Shown one piece after another: positions 35,918 through 45,826 of a stretch of 64,000 nt of DNA. Source of the DNA: an uncultured Bacteroidota bacterium (GTDB taxonomy: Bacteria; Bacteroidota; Bacteroidia; Flavobacteriales; Flavobacteriaceae); assembly GCA_902544085.1 (NCBI GenBank), contig CACCAP010000003.1:1-64000 (forward strand). Reading direction: 5' to 3'. The translations under genes and the position numbers were made by a program. How positions within the stretch are numbered: position 1 is the first letter of the stretch; each line of letters begins with the position of its first letter. The notes under the pieces were generated by a model, which did not search any database, had not been told where the DNA came from, and saw nothing but the letters and a program-made list of their open reading frames with translations.

Positions 35918-38539
35918 ATGAGATACTTATTCGTCATAATCTTAATGTCTTTTACTGGCTTCTCACAGACCAATGAAACTATTATTAAGCAAGCAACACA
36001 AGCCGTTCAATCTCAAAATATAACTACCAGAACTCAGGCCTTAGATGCTTTGAAAGCTAATGGAATGACTGAGACTCAAGCTAGACAACTAGCAACACAG
36101 AGAGGAATAAGCTACGATCAATTAATTAATGAGTTGTTTCCTAATGAAAATTCTAAAAACCCTAATGTAGATGAAACATTAGATTCTGATGGTTCTGAAG
36201 AAAATGAAGAAGATAGCAACAAAGTAGAAGAGAATGTATTTGAATTTGATGTTGAAAATGATGGACCGAAATATTTTGGGTATGATATCTTTAATAACAA
36301 TCCTTATCTAGACAAAGAATACTTACTTGGAAATATCGATGAGGGATATCTCATTGCACCTGGCGATGAACTAAGAATTATTACATATGGAGATAATTCC
36401 CTCGAGCAAAATGTTAAAGTAGATAGAAATGGTAATATTAATATTAGAGGTTATGGACTATTTTTCGCATCAGGGAATTCCTTCAAAACATTAAAATCAA
36501 GACTAAAAATATTTTTAGGTAAATATTTATCTGGTCTTACTAGTGATCCTCAGAAAACCTTTATGGATGTTTCTCTAACGCAACTTAGACCTGTTAAAGT
36601 TGTAGTTTTAGGGCAGGTAAATGCACCTGGCCCACATATTTTGAATACATCAGGTTCTGCTCTGTCTGCATTATATGCTGCAGGGGGGGTTAAAACGAGT
36701 GGAACACTGAGAGATATCAAAATTTATAGAAATAATAAACTTTACAAAACTATTGATCTTTATGATTACATAACAAAAGGCCAATTACGGGAAGATGTTA
36801 GGCTAACAAATAATGATATAGTATTTGTTGATGTTAGAAAAAATAGTTTTCTATTGGAAGGGGAAGTTTACAATAATGCTGTTTATGAATTAAAAGAAGA
36901 CGAGGGACTTTCAGAATTATTACAGTTTTCTGGGGGATTACCAGTTACTGCACAAACAAGAAAAGTAAATATTAGTAGAATCACACCCCCTGAGATGAGA
37001 ACTAAAGAAATAATTGCTGATAGGGAATTAATAACCTTTGATTATCAGGAAGCGAAAGACATGGGTAAGAGAATTAATTTGTCTGACGGAGATAAAATTA
37101 CATTCTTTCCAATTTTAGATGTGGAATTAAATCAAGTAACTATATCAGGCCATGTTGCTGAACCTGGTATGTATTCACTTTCAACTTACAATGATTTAAA
37201 ATCATTAATAATGAACGCTGCAAAAGGAGTTTTACCTGATGTATATTTAGAAAGAGTCGATGTTACAAGTATTTTAAATGGGATCAATGTTGTAAATTCT
37301 TACAATTTGAATGATATTTTAAATTCTAGCACTTACATACAACTGAATGATTTGGATCAAGTGATAGTTTACAGTAATGAACGAGTTGATGGAGCCAAAT
37401 TTGTATCAATTAGTGGATATGGAGTTGACAGTATAACTACATCTTGGAAAGAAAACTTAACAATTTATGATTTGATTTTCAGTGCATCTGAAATTAATAA
37501 TCCTGACTTTTTTACAAATTTATTAAAATCAAGAATTGACATCAAAAGATATAATGAGGATACAGGAGAATTCAAAACTTTATCATTTGAGTTTAATGAT
37601 TTAGAGGAATTAAAATCCACAGTATTGTATCCAAGAGATAAAGTCTTGTTGTTTAGTACAGGTACAATTGAAAATATTGATAAGAAAGTAGGTATTTTTG
37701 GTTATATCAATAACCCAGATACATATGATTTGGATGAAAATATGTATCCAGAAGATCTCATATTGCTCTCTGGTGGATTTCAAATTAGTGCCAACCAAGA
37801 AGATTTAATTGTGAACAGACCAGAAATTGATATAGCAAATGAAAGAATTGTTAGAAAATTTAATATTAAACTTGACAAAGATTATTTACTTGGATTGAAA
37901 GATAAGCCTGATAACGGATTTTTGTTAAAAGACAGAGATATTGTGGTAGTTAAACAAACTTTAGGTTATGAAAATACCACAAGAATTAGTATTTCGGGAG
38001 AAGTTAATTTTCCGCAGACAGTTGTGGCTGAGTTTAAAAGTTCAACATTAGGAGATTTAATTGATTATGCTGGTGGATTAACACCATATGCTAATTTGGA
38101 GGCATCTACCCTAGTTAGAGATGGAAAGTTAATTACACTCAACTTCAAAGATTTAAAGGCTGAGGAAATATTTGAAAATGGTGATGTTATAAATATAGCA
38201 TCTGATAAAGGAATTGTTTCAACAACAGGCGCTGTTCAAAATCAATCTAATTTTATTTGGGAAAAAAGATTAAAAGCTAAAAATTACATTAAAAACTCTG
38301 GTGGTAAGTTATTTAATGAGGGAGGAAAGTCCTACGTTGTATATCCAAATGGTAAAACCAAAAAAATTGGTTTTTTTAGAAACCCTAAAGTTCTTCCTAA
38401 CTCAGTTATAGTAACTGATTTTAGACCTGAGGGTGTAGGCTTTAAAGAAGTTGTTAAACAATTTATTGATGATTTTTCTGCAACTTTAACTTTCATAACT
38501 TCAACACTTACTACTGTTTTAATTGCAACTAAATTATAA
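35918..38539 (+). CDS. Wza-like polysaccharide export protein with multiple SLBB domains
   Basis: This 873-residue envelope protein has a signal peptide (MRYLFVIILMSFTGFSQ), an acidic linker (about 75-110), a Poly_export domain (APGDELRIITYGDN...VDRNGNINIRGYG, about 140-225), and several SLBB repeats (segments such as VVLGQVNAPGPHIL, VTISGHVAEPGMYSL, ISISGEVNFPQTVV). A C-terminal hydrophobic helix (TLTFITSTLTTVLIATKL) could span the outer membrane as in Wza. It would form the export channel for the capsule or O-antigen. A G7 run at 36683-36689 encodes a Gly-Gly pair. Wzz follows after 3 bp. Confidence 0.9.
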   Translation: MRYLFVIILMSFTGFSQTNETIIKQATQAVQSQNITTRTQALDALKANGMTETQARQLATQRGISYDQLINELFPNENSKNPNVDETLDSDGSEENEEDSNKVEENVFEFDVENDGPKYFGYDIFNNNPYLDKEYLLGNIDEGYLIAPGDELRIITYGDNSLEQNVKVDRNGNINIRGYGLFFASGNSFKTLKSRLKIFLGKYLSGLTSDPQKTFMDVSLTQLRPVKVVVLGQVNAPGPHILNTSGSALSALYAAGGVKTSGTLRDIKIYRNNKLYKTIDLYDYITKGQLREDVRLTNNDIVFVDVRKNSFLLEGEVYNNAVYELKEDEGLSELLQFSGGLPVTAQTRKVNISRITPPEMRTKEIIADRELITFDYQEAKDMGKRINLSDGDKITFFPILDVELNQVTISGHVAEPGMYSLSTYNDLKSLIMNAAKGVLPDVYLERVDVTSILNGINVVNSYNLNDILNSSTYIQLNDLDQVIVYSNERVDGAKFVSISGYGVDSITTSWKENLTIYDLIFSASEINNPDFFTNLLKSRIDIKRYNEDTGEFKTLSFEFNDLEELKSTVLYPRDKVLLFSTGTIENIDKKVGIFGYINNPDTYDLDENMYPEDLILLSGGFQISANQEDLIVNRPEIDIANERIVRKFNIKLDKDYLLGLKDKPDNGFLLKDRDIVVVKQTLGYENTTRISISGEVNFPQTVVAEFKSSTLGDLIDYAGGLTPYANLEASTLVRDGKLITLNFKDLKAEEIFENGDVINIASDKGIVSTTGAVQNQSNFIWEKRLKAKNYIKNSGGKLFNEGGKSYVVYPNGKTKKIGFFRNPKVLPNSVIVTDFRPEGVGFKEVVKQFIDDFSATLTFITSTLTTVLIATKL

Positions 38540-38542
38540 TAG

Positions 38543-39649
38543 ATGGATAGTAATCAGTCTAATTCATATTCAAATGCTGGAGAGGATTTTCTTGATATTG
38601 TAGCTATTTTAAAGAAAATATGGAGAGACAGAATATTGATTGTAAGATCAACTATATCTTTTTTTATAATTGGATGTTTGGTTGCTCTAACACGTCCTAT
38701 AGTATATACCTCTCAAACCACTTTTGTTCCTCAAATTAGCGATGATCAAATGTCACCTTCTAATCAACTGGGATCGTTAGCTTCAATAGCAGGTATTAAT
38801 ATAAATTCAACTGAAATGACAAGTGACTCATATTTGTCCCCGCTACTTTACACAAAAATTATAGATTCGGAGGAGTTTTCTCTCAAGTTATTATCGGCAG
38901 AATTGACAAGTTCAAATTCAAATAAATTAACTATTCGTGAATATTTATTATCAAATGAAAGTTCATTCAATTTTAACCCAATTAATAATATTAAAAAATA
39001 TACAATTGGATTATTTTTAAATAAAGAAAAAAAAGAAATTAGTAGCAATATTCTTAAAAATTACAATTTTATCAGCGATAATGATTATAACCTTATTCGC
39101 AAATTAAGAAAGAAATTTGATATCGAATTAAATAAAAAAGATGGATTCGTTAAGGTTCAAGCTACAGACAAAGATGCCTTTATCAGTACTCAAATAGTTG
39201 AGCAAGTAACCAAAAATCTGCAGTCTAAAATAATTGAGATTAGAACAAATAAAATAAAAGAGAGATTAGAATTCTCAAAGAACCAGTATGAGTTGAAACA
39301 AGGTGAGTTTAATATATTGGTTAATAAATTGGCAGAATTTAAAGATTCAAACAAAAGTATTTCTACAGCACTTTTTCTATCGGAATTACAAAAACTAGAG
39401 TCTGAGTATCAACTACAACAAAATATTTTAATTAACCTGGCTTCTGAATATAATAATAACAAGATCAAGTTAAATAAAGACACCCCTATATTTTCGGTCA
39501 TCGATGAGGTCTCTGTACCAATAGATCGTTCTGAACCGCAAAGAGGTAATATAGTTATTATTTATTTTTTATTAGGATTAATATTTCCTGTGGTTTTTAT
39601 TTTATGTAAAGAATATATAACTAATTTAATTAAAGAGATTACTAATTAA
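38543..39649 (+). CDS. wzz: Wzz/GNVR-type polysaccharide chain-length determinant
   Basis: This 368-residue inner-membrane protein has an N-terminal membrane helix (about 35-52) and a C-terminal one (IVIIYFLLGLIFPVVFILCKEY). A long coiled-coil periplasmic part lies between, with a GNVR-like Pro-rich segment before the last helix (VPIDRSEPQRGN). It lacks the C-terminal tyrosine-kinase domain of Wzc. It follows the Wza-like gene by 3 bp and should set chain length or couple to the export channel. Confidence 0.88.
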   Translation: MDSNQSNSYSNAGEDFLDIVAILKKIWRDRILIVRSTISFFIIGCLVALTRPIVYTSQTTFVPQISDDQMSPSNQLGSLASIAGININSTEMTSDSYLSPLLYTKIIDSEEFSLKLLSAELTSSNSNKLTIREYLLSNESSFNFNPINNIKKYTIGLFLNKEKKEISSNILKNYNFISDNDYNLIRKLRKKFDIELNKKDGFVKVQATDKDAFISTQIVEQVTKNLQSKIIEIRTNKIKERLEFSKNQYELKQGEFNILVNKLAEFKDSNKSISTALFLSELQKLESEYQLQQNILINLASEYNNNKIKLNKDTPIFSVIDEVSVPIDRSEPQRGNIVIIYFLLGLIFPVVFILCKEYITNLIKEITN

Positions 39650-39706
39650 ATTTACCTTTTGCTATCAACTTTTTATAAAACTCAATTCGACTAGTTTTTC
39701 TATGTA

Positions 39707-40768
39707 CTACCTTCTACTCGTTAATCTTTTAAATAACCAAAATCGATACTTTTTATAAATTAAAGACTTATAAATAATGTCTAATCTTCTTTTTAAAAAT
39801 AAATAAGTCTTTATGAGTTTACGTCGTCTTTTTGTTGCTTGAATGTTGGTAATCTGACTATTAAAAATCCTTAAATAGGAAAGTGTCATTTTTGAACTTT
39901 TGTATTTCAAACTATCTACCTTATTAAAAATCTCATAGCAAACTGCTAAAAAACAATTTAAAGTATTGGTTAATTTAGCTAATGCGCTCACCGCTCTTTT
40001 TACTTTCGTTTTTTTCGATAATAAAAAAACATCATAAGCATTTCTTAATGTAATCATCTTATAATAAATGCCATTATCGTTTATTTGATTTGCCAAGATG
40101 GACAAGTTTAACTTATTTGCATAACTCAAAACACAGATCTGATTTATAATTTGGCTATCTTTTTCTATATAGTTATAATTAAATTCACGGGAATATTTTT
40201 TTTTATCTAAAAGTTCCTTATGAATCTCTATAGCGGCAATATTATTTTTTTTTTGAATTCTTATGTAATGTTTCTCAGATGGTAAATGATAATTATACTT
40301 TTGAGTGTCAGAATAATTAAATTCTTTTAAAATAGTAATAGCTCTTGGGTAGTCTTCTTTTGAGAAAATAAAATCAATATCCCCAACCATACGTTCACCA
40401 ATATCTTCATAAATACCTGCTAAGAGATTACCAGTTCCTTTTACAAAGATTGGCCTGATATTATTGGATAATAATAGTGTGTTTAACTCTTTTGCCTGTA
40501 TAATTATTTGTTTGTTTCGATCTCGGTTTAAATTAGTTATGTGTTCCATATAAGATACCAAATTCTTAGGTAGATAAATTAAGAAACCTGCACGCTTTAA
40601 ATTACAAAACAATGCAGGAAGTACATAATGACTTGTACTCACTTTTACTACGTTGTCCCAATCTATACTGTTCGATCGCAACTGCTTTTCAATTGCCTCT
40701 TTGTTCGTATCCTCAAATGAAATAGTCAGGCACTTTGCAACAAAATATATAGTTTCTTTATAATTCAA
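39707..40768 (-). CDS. NTP_transf_5-like nucleotidyltransferase-fold protein
   Basis: The 353-residue protein starts with TTG. It carries FVKGTGNLLAGIYEDIGERMVGDIDFIF, the G-x-GDxDxxF pattern of the uncharacterised nucleotidyltransferase family (NTP_transf_5), which often lies in surface-polysaccharide loci. The two acidic residues of the DxD are intact, so nucleotidyl transfer is possible, but no substrate is known. It stands alone on the minus strand, convergent with wzz and followed upstream by a 190-bp AT-rich gap. Confidence 0.72.
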   Translation of the reverse strand: MNYKETIYFVAKCLTISFEDTNKEAIEKQLRSNSIDWDNVVKVSTSHYVLPALFCNLKRAGFLIYLPKNLVSYMEHITNLNRDRNKQIIIQAKELNTLLLSNNIRPIFVKGTGNLLAGIYEDIGERMVGDIDFIFSKEDYPRAITILKEFNYSDTQKYNYHLPSEKHYIRIQKKNNIAAIEIHKELLDKKKYSREFNYNYIEKDSQIINQICVLSYANKLNLSILANQINDNGIYYKMITLRNAYDVFLLSKKTKVKRAVSALAKLTNTLNCFLAVCYEIFNKVDSLKYKSSKMTLSYLRIFNSQITNIQATKRRRKLIKTYLFLKRRLDIIYKSLIYKKYRFWLFKRLTSRR

Positions 40769-40958
40769 TTATATTAGTTTATAAATAAAAGTTTTGTTCA
40801 GTTAAACTCATAAACCATCTTTGTTAGTGTATTTTGTGTGATTGTTTAATCACTAAAGCTGTTGTGAAAATTATTTTCATATTATAAAAGACGAATTGGA
40901 ACTTGTTAATACAACGTTCTATCTTAATTTTCATAATAATTTATTAACATTACTTTAA

Positions 40959-41894
40959 TCAATTTGACCAATTTCTTTCTTTAATTTCATCATAAACCAT
41001 TCTAATTCCTCTTTCCAATTTTATCTCTGCTTTCCAACCTAATTTGGTCAACTTAGAAACATCCATTAATTTTCTCGGTGTTCCATCGGGCTTTTTTGGA
41101 TCGGTTAATATTTGACCTTTAAATCCTACTATTTCTTTTACTGTTTTAGCTAAATCTAAAATAGAAATATCTTTTCCAACTCCTATGTTAATAATACCTG
41201 GTTTATTATAATTAAGCATTAAAAATAAACAAGCTGAGGCTAAGTCATCTGAATGTAGGAACTCTCTTAAAGGACTTCCTGTTCCCCAAATAGTAACAGA
41301 TTTTTTATTATTTTTTTTAGCTAAAATAAATTTTCTAAGTAATGCAGGTAAAACATGTGAATTCTTAGGATGATAATTATCATTTGAACCATATAAATTT
41401 GTTGGCATTACTGAAATAAAATTACAGCCATATTGAAATCTATATGCATCACACATTTTAACACCAGAAATTTTTGCAATTGCATAGGATTCATTAGTAG
41501 ATTCTAATTTGCCTGATAGTAAATAATCTTCATTTAGGGGTTGAGGTGCATTTTTTGGATATATACAGGATGAACCAAGAAACAATAATTTTTTAACCCC
41601 ATTTAAATAAGAATAATGTATTACATTATTTTGGATCATTAAATTCTCGTAAATAAAATTTGCCTTATATGTGTTATTAGCTACAATTCCTCCAACCACA
41701 GCTGCTGCTAAGAATACATAATCAGGTCTTTCTTTTTCAAAAAAATTAGAAACTTTGTTTTGCACTCTCAAGTCTAACTCATCAGAAGTTCTAACTATAA
41801 TATTTTTATATCCCTTAGAAACCAAAAGCTTTAAAATTGCTGAACCAACCATTCCACGATGACCAGCAACGTATATCTTACTATTTTTTTTCAT
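40959..41894 (-). CDS. fcl: GDP-L-fucose synthase
   Basis: It converts GDP-4-keto-6-deoxymannose to GDP-L-fucose by 3,5-epimerisation and reduction. The 311-residue SDR has [27 protein letters not shown] and YAIAK (YxxxK), with the C-terminal [18 protein letters not shown]. It is 36 bp downstream of gmd, forming the two-gene fucose unit. Confidence 0.95.
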   Translation of the reverse strand: MKKNSKIYVAGHRGMVGSAILKLLVSKGYKNIIVRTSDELDLRVQNKVSNFFEKERPDYVFLAAAVVGGIVANNTYKANFIYENLMIQNNVIHYSYLNGVKKLLFLGSSCIYPKNAPQPLNEDYLLSGKLESTNESYAIAKISGVKMCDAYRFQYGCNFISVMPTNLYGSNDNYHPKNSHVLPALLRKFILAKKNNKKSVTIWGTGSPLREFLHSDDLASACLFLMLNYNKPGIINIGVGKDISILDLAKTVKEIVGFKGQILTDPKKPDGTPRKLMDVSKLTKLGWKAEIKLERGIRMVYDEIKERNWSN

Positions 41895-41930
41895 AAATCA
41901 GATTAATAAACTTTATTAATTAAATCCATT

Positions 41931-43025
41931 TTACTTAAGTAATTTATTTTTTTTTAATCTTTGTAAATCTGATTTTACCATTTCACTAATCATTGATTTT
42001 AAATTATATTCAGGTTGCCATCCTAACTTAGTTTTAGATTTTGTAGGATCTCCGATTAAGGAATCCACCTCTGTTGGACGAAAATAATTTGGATCAACAG
42101 CAATAATTTGCTTGCCGACTTTTATCTGGTAATTTTTGTTTGAACAAGATTTAACATATCCTCTTTCATTAAGTCCATGTCCTTTAAACTCTAATTCAAT
42201 ACCTACTTCAGAGAATGCCATAATAACAAAATCTCTAACATAAGTTGTAACTCCAGTAGATATGACATAATCATCAGGACTTTCTTGTTGTAAAATCAAC
42301 CACATTGCGTTAACAAAATCTTTAGCGTGTCCCCAATCTCGTTGGGCATCTAAGTTACCTAGGTACAAACAATCTTGTAAGCCCATAGAAATAGCAGCTG
42401 TAGCCATTGTAATTTTTCTAGTTACAAATGTTTCTCCTCTCCGAGGGCTTTCGTGATTGAACAAAATTCCATTACACGCAAACATTTTGTATGCTTCTCT
42501 GTAATTTTTAGTTATCCAGAATCCATAAATTTTTGCAACACCATAAGGAGATCTTGGGTAAAAAGCAGAGTTCTCATCATAAAAACCCTTTTCATTTTTA
42601 TTTTCAGCTAAACCTCCATAAAGTTCAGAAGTTGATGCCTGGTATATTTTTGTTTTTTTCTCCAAACCAAGTAGTCTAACAGCCTCTAGTATCCTCAAAG
42701 TCCCTAAACCATCAACATTTCCTACATATTCAGGTGTATCGAAAGAAACCTTTACATGAGACATAGCTCCTAAATTATATATTTCATCAGGTTCACATTC
42801 TTTTATTATTTTAGTAAGATTCATAGCATCTGTTAAATCGCCGTAATGCAATTTTAGCTTAATATTTGGTTGGTGAGGATCTTGGTATAAATGGTCAATC
42901 CTCTCAGTATTAAAAGAGGAGGATCTTCTCTTTATACCATGAACTTCATAACCTTTTTCCAATAATAGTTCTGCTAGGTATGAACCATCTTGACCAGTAA
43001 TTCCTGTAATTAATGCTTTTTTCAT
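41931..43025 (-). CDS. gmd: GDP-mannose 4,6-dehydratase
   Basis: It dehydrates GDP-mannose to GDP-4-keto-6-deoxymannose. The 364-residue protein shows [29 protein letters not shown] (in two conserved blocks), STSELYGG, and YGVAK in [12 protein letters not shown], plus [15 protein letters not shown]. It works with fcl to supply GDP-fucose. Confidence 0.96.
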   Translation of the reverse strand: MKKALITGITGQDGSYLAELLLEKGYEVHGIKRRSSSFNTERIDHLYQDPHQPNIKLKLHYGDLTDAMNLTKIIKECEPDEIYNLGAMSHVKVSFDTPEYVGNVDGLGTLRILEAVRLLGLEKKTKIYQASTSELYGGLAENKNEKGFYDENSAFYPRSPYGVAKIYGFWITKNYREAYKMFACNGILFNHESPRRGETFVTRKITMATAAISMGLQDCLYLGNLDAQRDWGHAKDFVNAMWLILQQESPDDYVISTGVTTYVRDFVIMAFSEVGIELEFKGHGLNERGYVKSCSNKNYQIKVGKQIIAVDPNYFRPTEVDSLIGDPTKSKTKLGWQPEYNLKSMISEMVKSDLQRLKKNKLLK

Positions 43026-43148
43026 TTATCTATTATTAGTATTAGTAATGATTTCATTTTCAAATCTATCAAAATTAAACTTTTCCTTCTTTAATTTTGA
43101 TAATTTATTTCTCATTATAATACGATAATAATGATAAGCAATAATCAT
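43026..43148 (-). CDS. Possible small membrane protein or remnant upstream of gmd
   Basis: This 40-codon minus-strand frame begins MIIAYHYYRIIM and ends directly at the gmd start codon (TAA then ATG, no gap). The open frame extends about 13 codons further upstream through a hydrophobic stretch (IKILIACLFFMIIAY) before reaching a stop. The layout of one membrane helix followed by a basic/polar tail resembles the C terminus of a Wzz-like protein, so it may be a decayed remnant. Coding status is unproven. Confidence 0.3.
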   Translation of the reverse strand: MIIAYHYYRIIMRNKLSKLKKEKFNFDRFENEIITNTNNR

Positions 43149-43330
43149 AAAAAATAAGCATGCTATAAGAATTTTTATAAAGGTAACTTAACAAATAATG
43201 GATTATACACTAAATTTTAAAAGATTATATTAGTGAATAATATTTTGGTATAAATTATTAATTGATAATATTTATAAAAAACTTAATTTAAATTTTAGGT
43301 TTTAAAATAGTATTAAGAACAGTAAAGAAT
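43149..43330. other. Gene-poor divergent gap between the gmd side and the SGNH gene
   Basis: Together with the small frame at 43026-43148 this is a 305-bp stretch without a confident gene. It is extremely A/T-rich, with no G/C-bearing hairpin. Promoters for the two diverging units must lie here, but no perfect TTG/TAnnTTTG pair could be assigned. Confidence 0.4.
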
Positions 43331-44365
43331 ATGAAACTAAAAATCTTTAAGTTTTTTACAATAATATTCTTTTCATTACTAATAATTTTTTTTTCATCCT
43401 CTGAGCTGGTTTCTGAAGAATTTGCACTAGGAGATGAAACCAAATCGTATTATGCTTTAGATTCCGATAATAAAAAAATTCATTTTTCAAAAATAGATGA
43501 TATAGAGTTTAAAGATAATTCTGAATTAATTATATTCCTTGGTAACTCTCAAACACATGGAGTCAATCAGTTTGTCAAAGGAAATTCTAATTATGTAGAA
43601 ATTCTTTCAAAAAAATATCCAAATAAAAATATCAATGCAATTTCAATTCCTAATGGTTCATTGACTGAGTTTTATATGATTAGTACTTATTTGATTTCAA
43701 ATTTTGATATTAAAAAAATTATTTTGCCAGCTTTTTTTGATGACACGAGAGAATCTAATATCAGAACTGAAATTATATCTTTTTTTGATGAAAACAATAA
43801 ATTTAATTTTGATGATAATATAAAATTAATACTAAGTAAAAACATAATTGAAAGTGAAAATACTATTTCAACTCAAGATTTAAGCGAAGAATTTCTAAAT
43901 AATTTCTTTGAAAAAAATAGTTTTTGGAAAAAGCGGGAAAGTTTAAGAGCCCAAGTGTTTACTTTTTTATATAAACTTAGAAACACTATCTTTTTTATTA
44001 CACCATCATCTAAAAGATACAAAATTGAAGAGGCATACAATCAAAATATAAATTCTTTACAATCCTTAATTAATTTGTGCACTTTAAATAATATAAATTT
44101 GAATATATACATTCCGCCCATTAGGAGTGATATTGAAATTCCATACGATAATTTAGAATATAATGATTTTAAGAAAAAAATTGAGGAGATTATAAATGTC
44201 AATAAAGATTTTCAGTATTTAAATTTTGAAAAAATAATCCCAGCTAAATACTGGGGAATGAAAAGCTCTACAAATTTATTAAAAACTAAAGAGTATGATT
44301 TCATGCATTTTAATTTTCAGGCACACAAAATTTTAGCAGACTCACTTCAAATTTTATTGAAATAA
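43331..44365 (+). CDS. SGNH-type hydrolase/O-acetyl-transfer partner
   Basis: This 344-residue protein has an N-terminal membrane anchor or signal (FFTIIFFSLLIIFFSSS). The nucleophile motif IFLGNSQTHG places Ser73 in a GNSQ block, and the C-terminal D323FMH326 gives the Asp-x-x-His pair of SGNH hydrolases. It is encoded 2 bp before an MBOAT acyltransferase, as with AlgI-AlgX/AlgJ or PatA-PatB pairs. Its role is therefore inferred to be transfer of the acetyl group to the polysaccharide in the periplasm. The two genes run against the surrounding minus-strand transferase genes. Confidence 0.72.
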   Translation: MKLKIFKFFTIIFFSLLIIFFSSSELVSEEFALGDETKSYYALDSDNKKIHFSKIDDIEFKDNSELIIFLGNSQTHGVNQFVKGNSNYVEILSKKYPNKNINAISIPNGSLTEFYMISTYLISNFDIKKIILPAFFDDTRESNIRTEIISFFDENNKFNFDDNIKLILSKNIIESENTISTQDLSEEFLNNFFEKNSFWKKRESLRAQVFTFLYKLRNTIFFITPSSKRYKIEEAYNQNINSLQSLINLCTLNNINLNIYIPPIRSDIEIPYDNLEYNDFKKKIEEIINVNKDFQYLNFEKIIPAKYWGMKSSTNLLKTKEYDFMHFNFQAHKILADSLQILLK

Positions 44366-44367
44366 CA

Positions 44368-45795
44368 ATGTTTTTTAATTCTATTACTTTTTTAATATTT
44401 CTTTCAATTGTATGTTTTTTTTTCTGGAATGTTAATAAAAGTTTTAGAGTAGGATTTTTAGTTTTTTCAAGTTGTATATTTTATGGGTTCTGGAGATGGG
44501 ATTTCTTGTTGTTAATTTTATTTTCTACTGTGTTAGACTACACCATATCAATTTTAATTGATAGAAATGATGACAATAACAAAAGAAAAATTTATCTCCT
44601 TATAAGTATTATAACTAATTTATCTTTATTAGCATACTTTAAATATTTATATTTTATAGTAGACAACATAAACTTTGCTTTTGGATCAAATATATCTTTA
44701 TATGAAATTATTCTTCCATTTGGGATAAGCTTTTATACTTTTGAAACAATAAGTTATACAACAGATGTTTATAGAAGATTGATTAAGCCAGAGTCCAATT
44801 TTTTAAGATATGCTTTATTTGTGACTTTTTTCCCTAAGCTTGTTGCTGGTCCAATACAAAGAACAAAAGAGTTTTTGGATCAAGTTATAAATCCCAATAA
44901 GTTTAGTTTGGATAATTTATTTAAAGGTCTTAAAAGAATTATTGAAGGACTTTTTTTAAAAGTTGTATTAGCAGATAATTTAAGCGCAATAGTTGATGAT
45001 GGTTTCAATATTAACCCTGATATACTTTCAGGTGTTGATGTTATGACCCTATCAGCTTTATTTGGATTTCAAATTTATTTTGATTTTGCAGGTTATTCAA
45101 GTATCGCAATTGGATGTGCTTTATTACTTGGATTTAAAATTCCTGAAAATTTTAATTATCCATACATATCAAAATCTTTTAAAGAATTTTGGAAAAGATG
45201 GCATATATCATTGTCATCATGGATAAGAGATTATTTATATCTACCCCTACTAGGTGTAAAAGTATTGGAAACAACTGCAAAGGGAGGGATTGGAAATAAA
45301 TTAGATCAAAAAAAAGGTAGAAATAAAAATCTAATTTTATTTATTACCTGGGCTATTATGGGTCTTTGGCACGGAGCAAATTGGACATTCATTTTATGGG
45401 GATTAATTCATGCAACTTTAATTTTTATTGAGAGAATACGAACGAAGTATATAACCTTTAAAACAAATACTATTATCAACTGGGTTACAGTTTACATTTT
45501 TTCTATGTTAAGTTGGATTCCATTCAGGGCAGAAAATATTGAAAATACACTTACTATGTATTCAAAACTTTTTGATTTAGGCTCTTTCATAAATTTGAAT
45601 TTAAGAGAAAACTATTACTTAATTGCTTTTATTTTGACTCTATTATTTTTAATGTTATATAATTTTAGATCTTATAAGCTTGCTAAAAATAAAATTGGCA
45701 TTTTTATTATTGATGTTTCAAAAATCACTTTAATGGTAGTTTTAACATACATATTTTTAAGACCAATTCAACAATTTATATATTTTCAATTTTAA
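44368..45795 (+). CDS. MBOAT-family O-acyltransferase (AlgI-like)
   Basis: This 475-residue protein with about ten or more membrane helices passes acetyl groups across the inner membrane for polysaccharide O-acetylation. The AlgI signatures FPKLVAGPIQR, FWKRWHISLSSWIRDYLYLPL (about 275-293) and the catalytic-His motif GLWHGANWTFILWG (His about 335) are present. Its partner SGNH protein is encoded immediately upstream. A symmetrical A7/T7 hairpin follows the stop. Confidence 0.93.
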   Translation: MFFNSITFLIFLSIVCFFFWNVNKSFRVGFLVFSSCIFYGFWRWDFLLLILFSTVLDYTISILIDRNDDNNKRKIYLLISIITNLSLLAYFKYLYFIVDNINFAFGSNISLYEIILPFGISFYTFETISYTTDVYRRLIKPESNFLRYALFVTFFPKLVAGPIQRTKEFLDQVINPNKFSLDNLFKGLKRIIEGLFLKVVLADNLSAIVDDGFNINPDILSGVDVMTLSALFGFQIYFDFAGYSSIAIGCALLLGFKIPENFNYPYISKSFKEFWKRWHISLSSWIRDYLYLPLLGVKVLETTAKGGIGNKLDQKKGRNKNLILFITWAIMGLWHGANWTFILWGLIHATLIFIERIRTKYITFKTNTIINWVTVYIFSMLSWIPFRAENIENTLTMYSKLFDLGSFINLNLRENYYLIAFILTLLFLMLYNFRSYKLAKNKIGIFIIDVSKITLMVVLTYIFLRPIQQFIYFQF

Positions 45796-45807
45796 ATATT
45801 CAAAAAG

Positions 45808-45824
45808 AAAAAAATTATTTTTTT
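45808..45824. terminator. A7-TTA-T7 hairpin between convergent genes
   Basis: Seven A at 45808-45814 and seven T at 45818-45824 flank TTA. The site is 13 bp after the MBOAT stop and 3 bp past the GT2 stop on the other strand, so it could serve both transcripts. The stem holds no G-C pair and a 3-nt loop, so it is only a weak candidate. Confidence 0.35.
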
Positions 45825-45826
45825 AG

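Noticed and set aside
40838-40853. 6-bp perfect stem-loop GTGATT-GTTT-AATCAC in the gap before the nucleotidyltransferase-fold gene
   Set aside because: No T-tract follows on either strand and it is too small to call an operator without a second copy.
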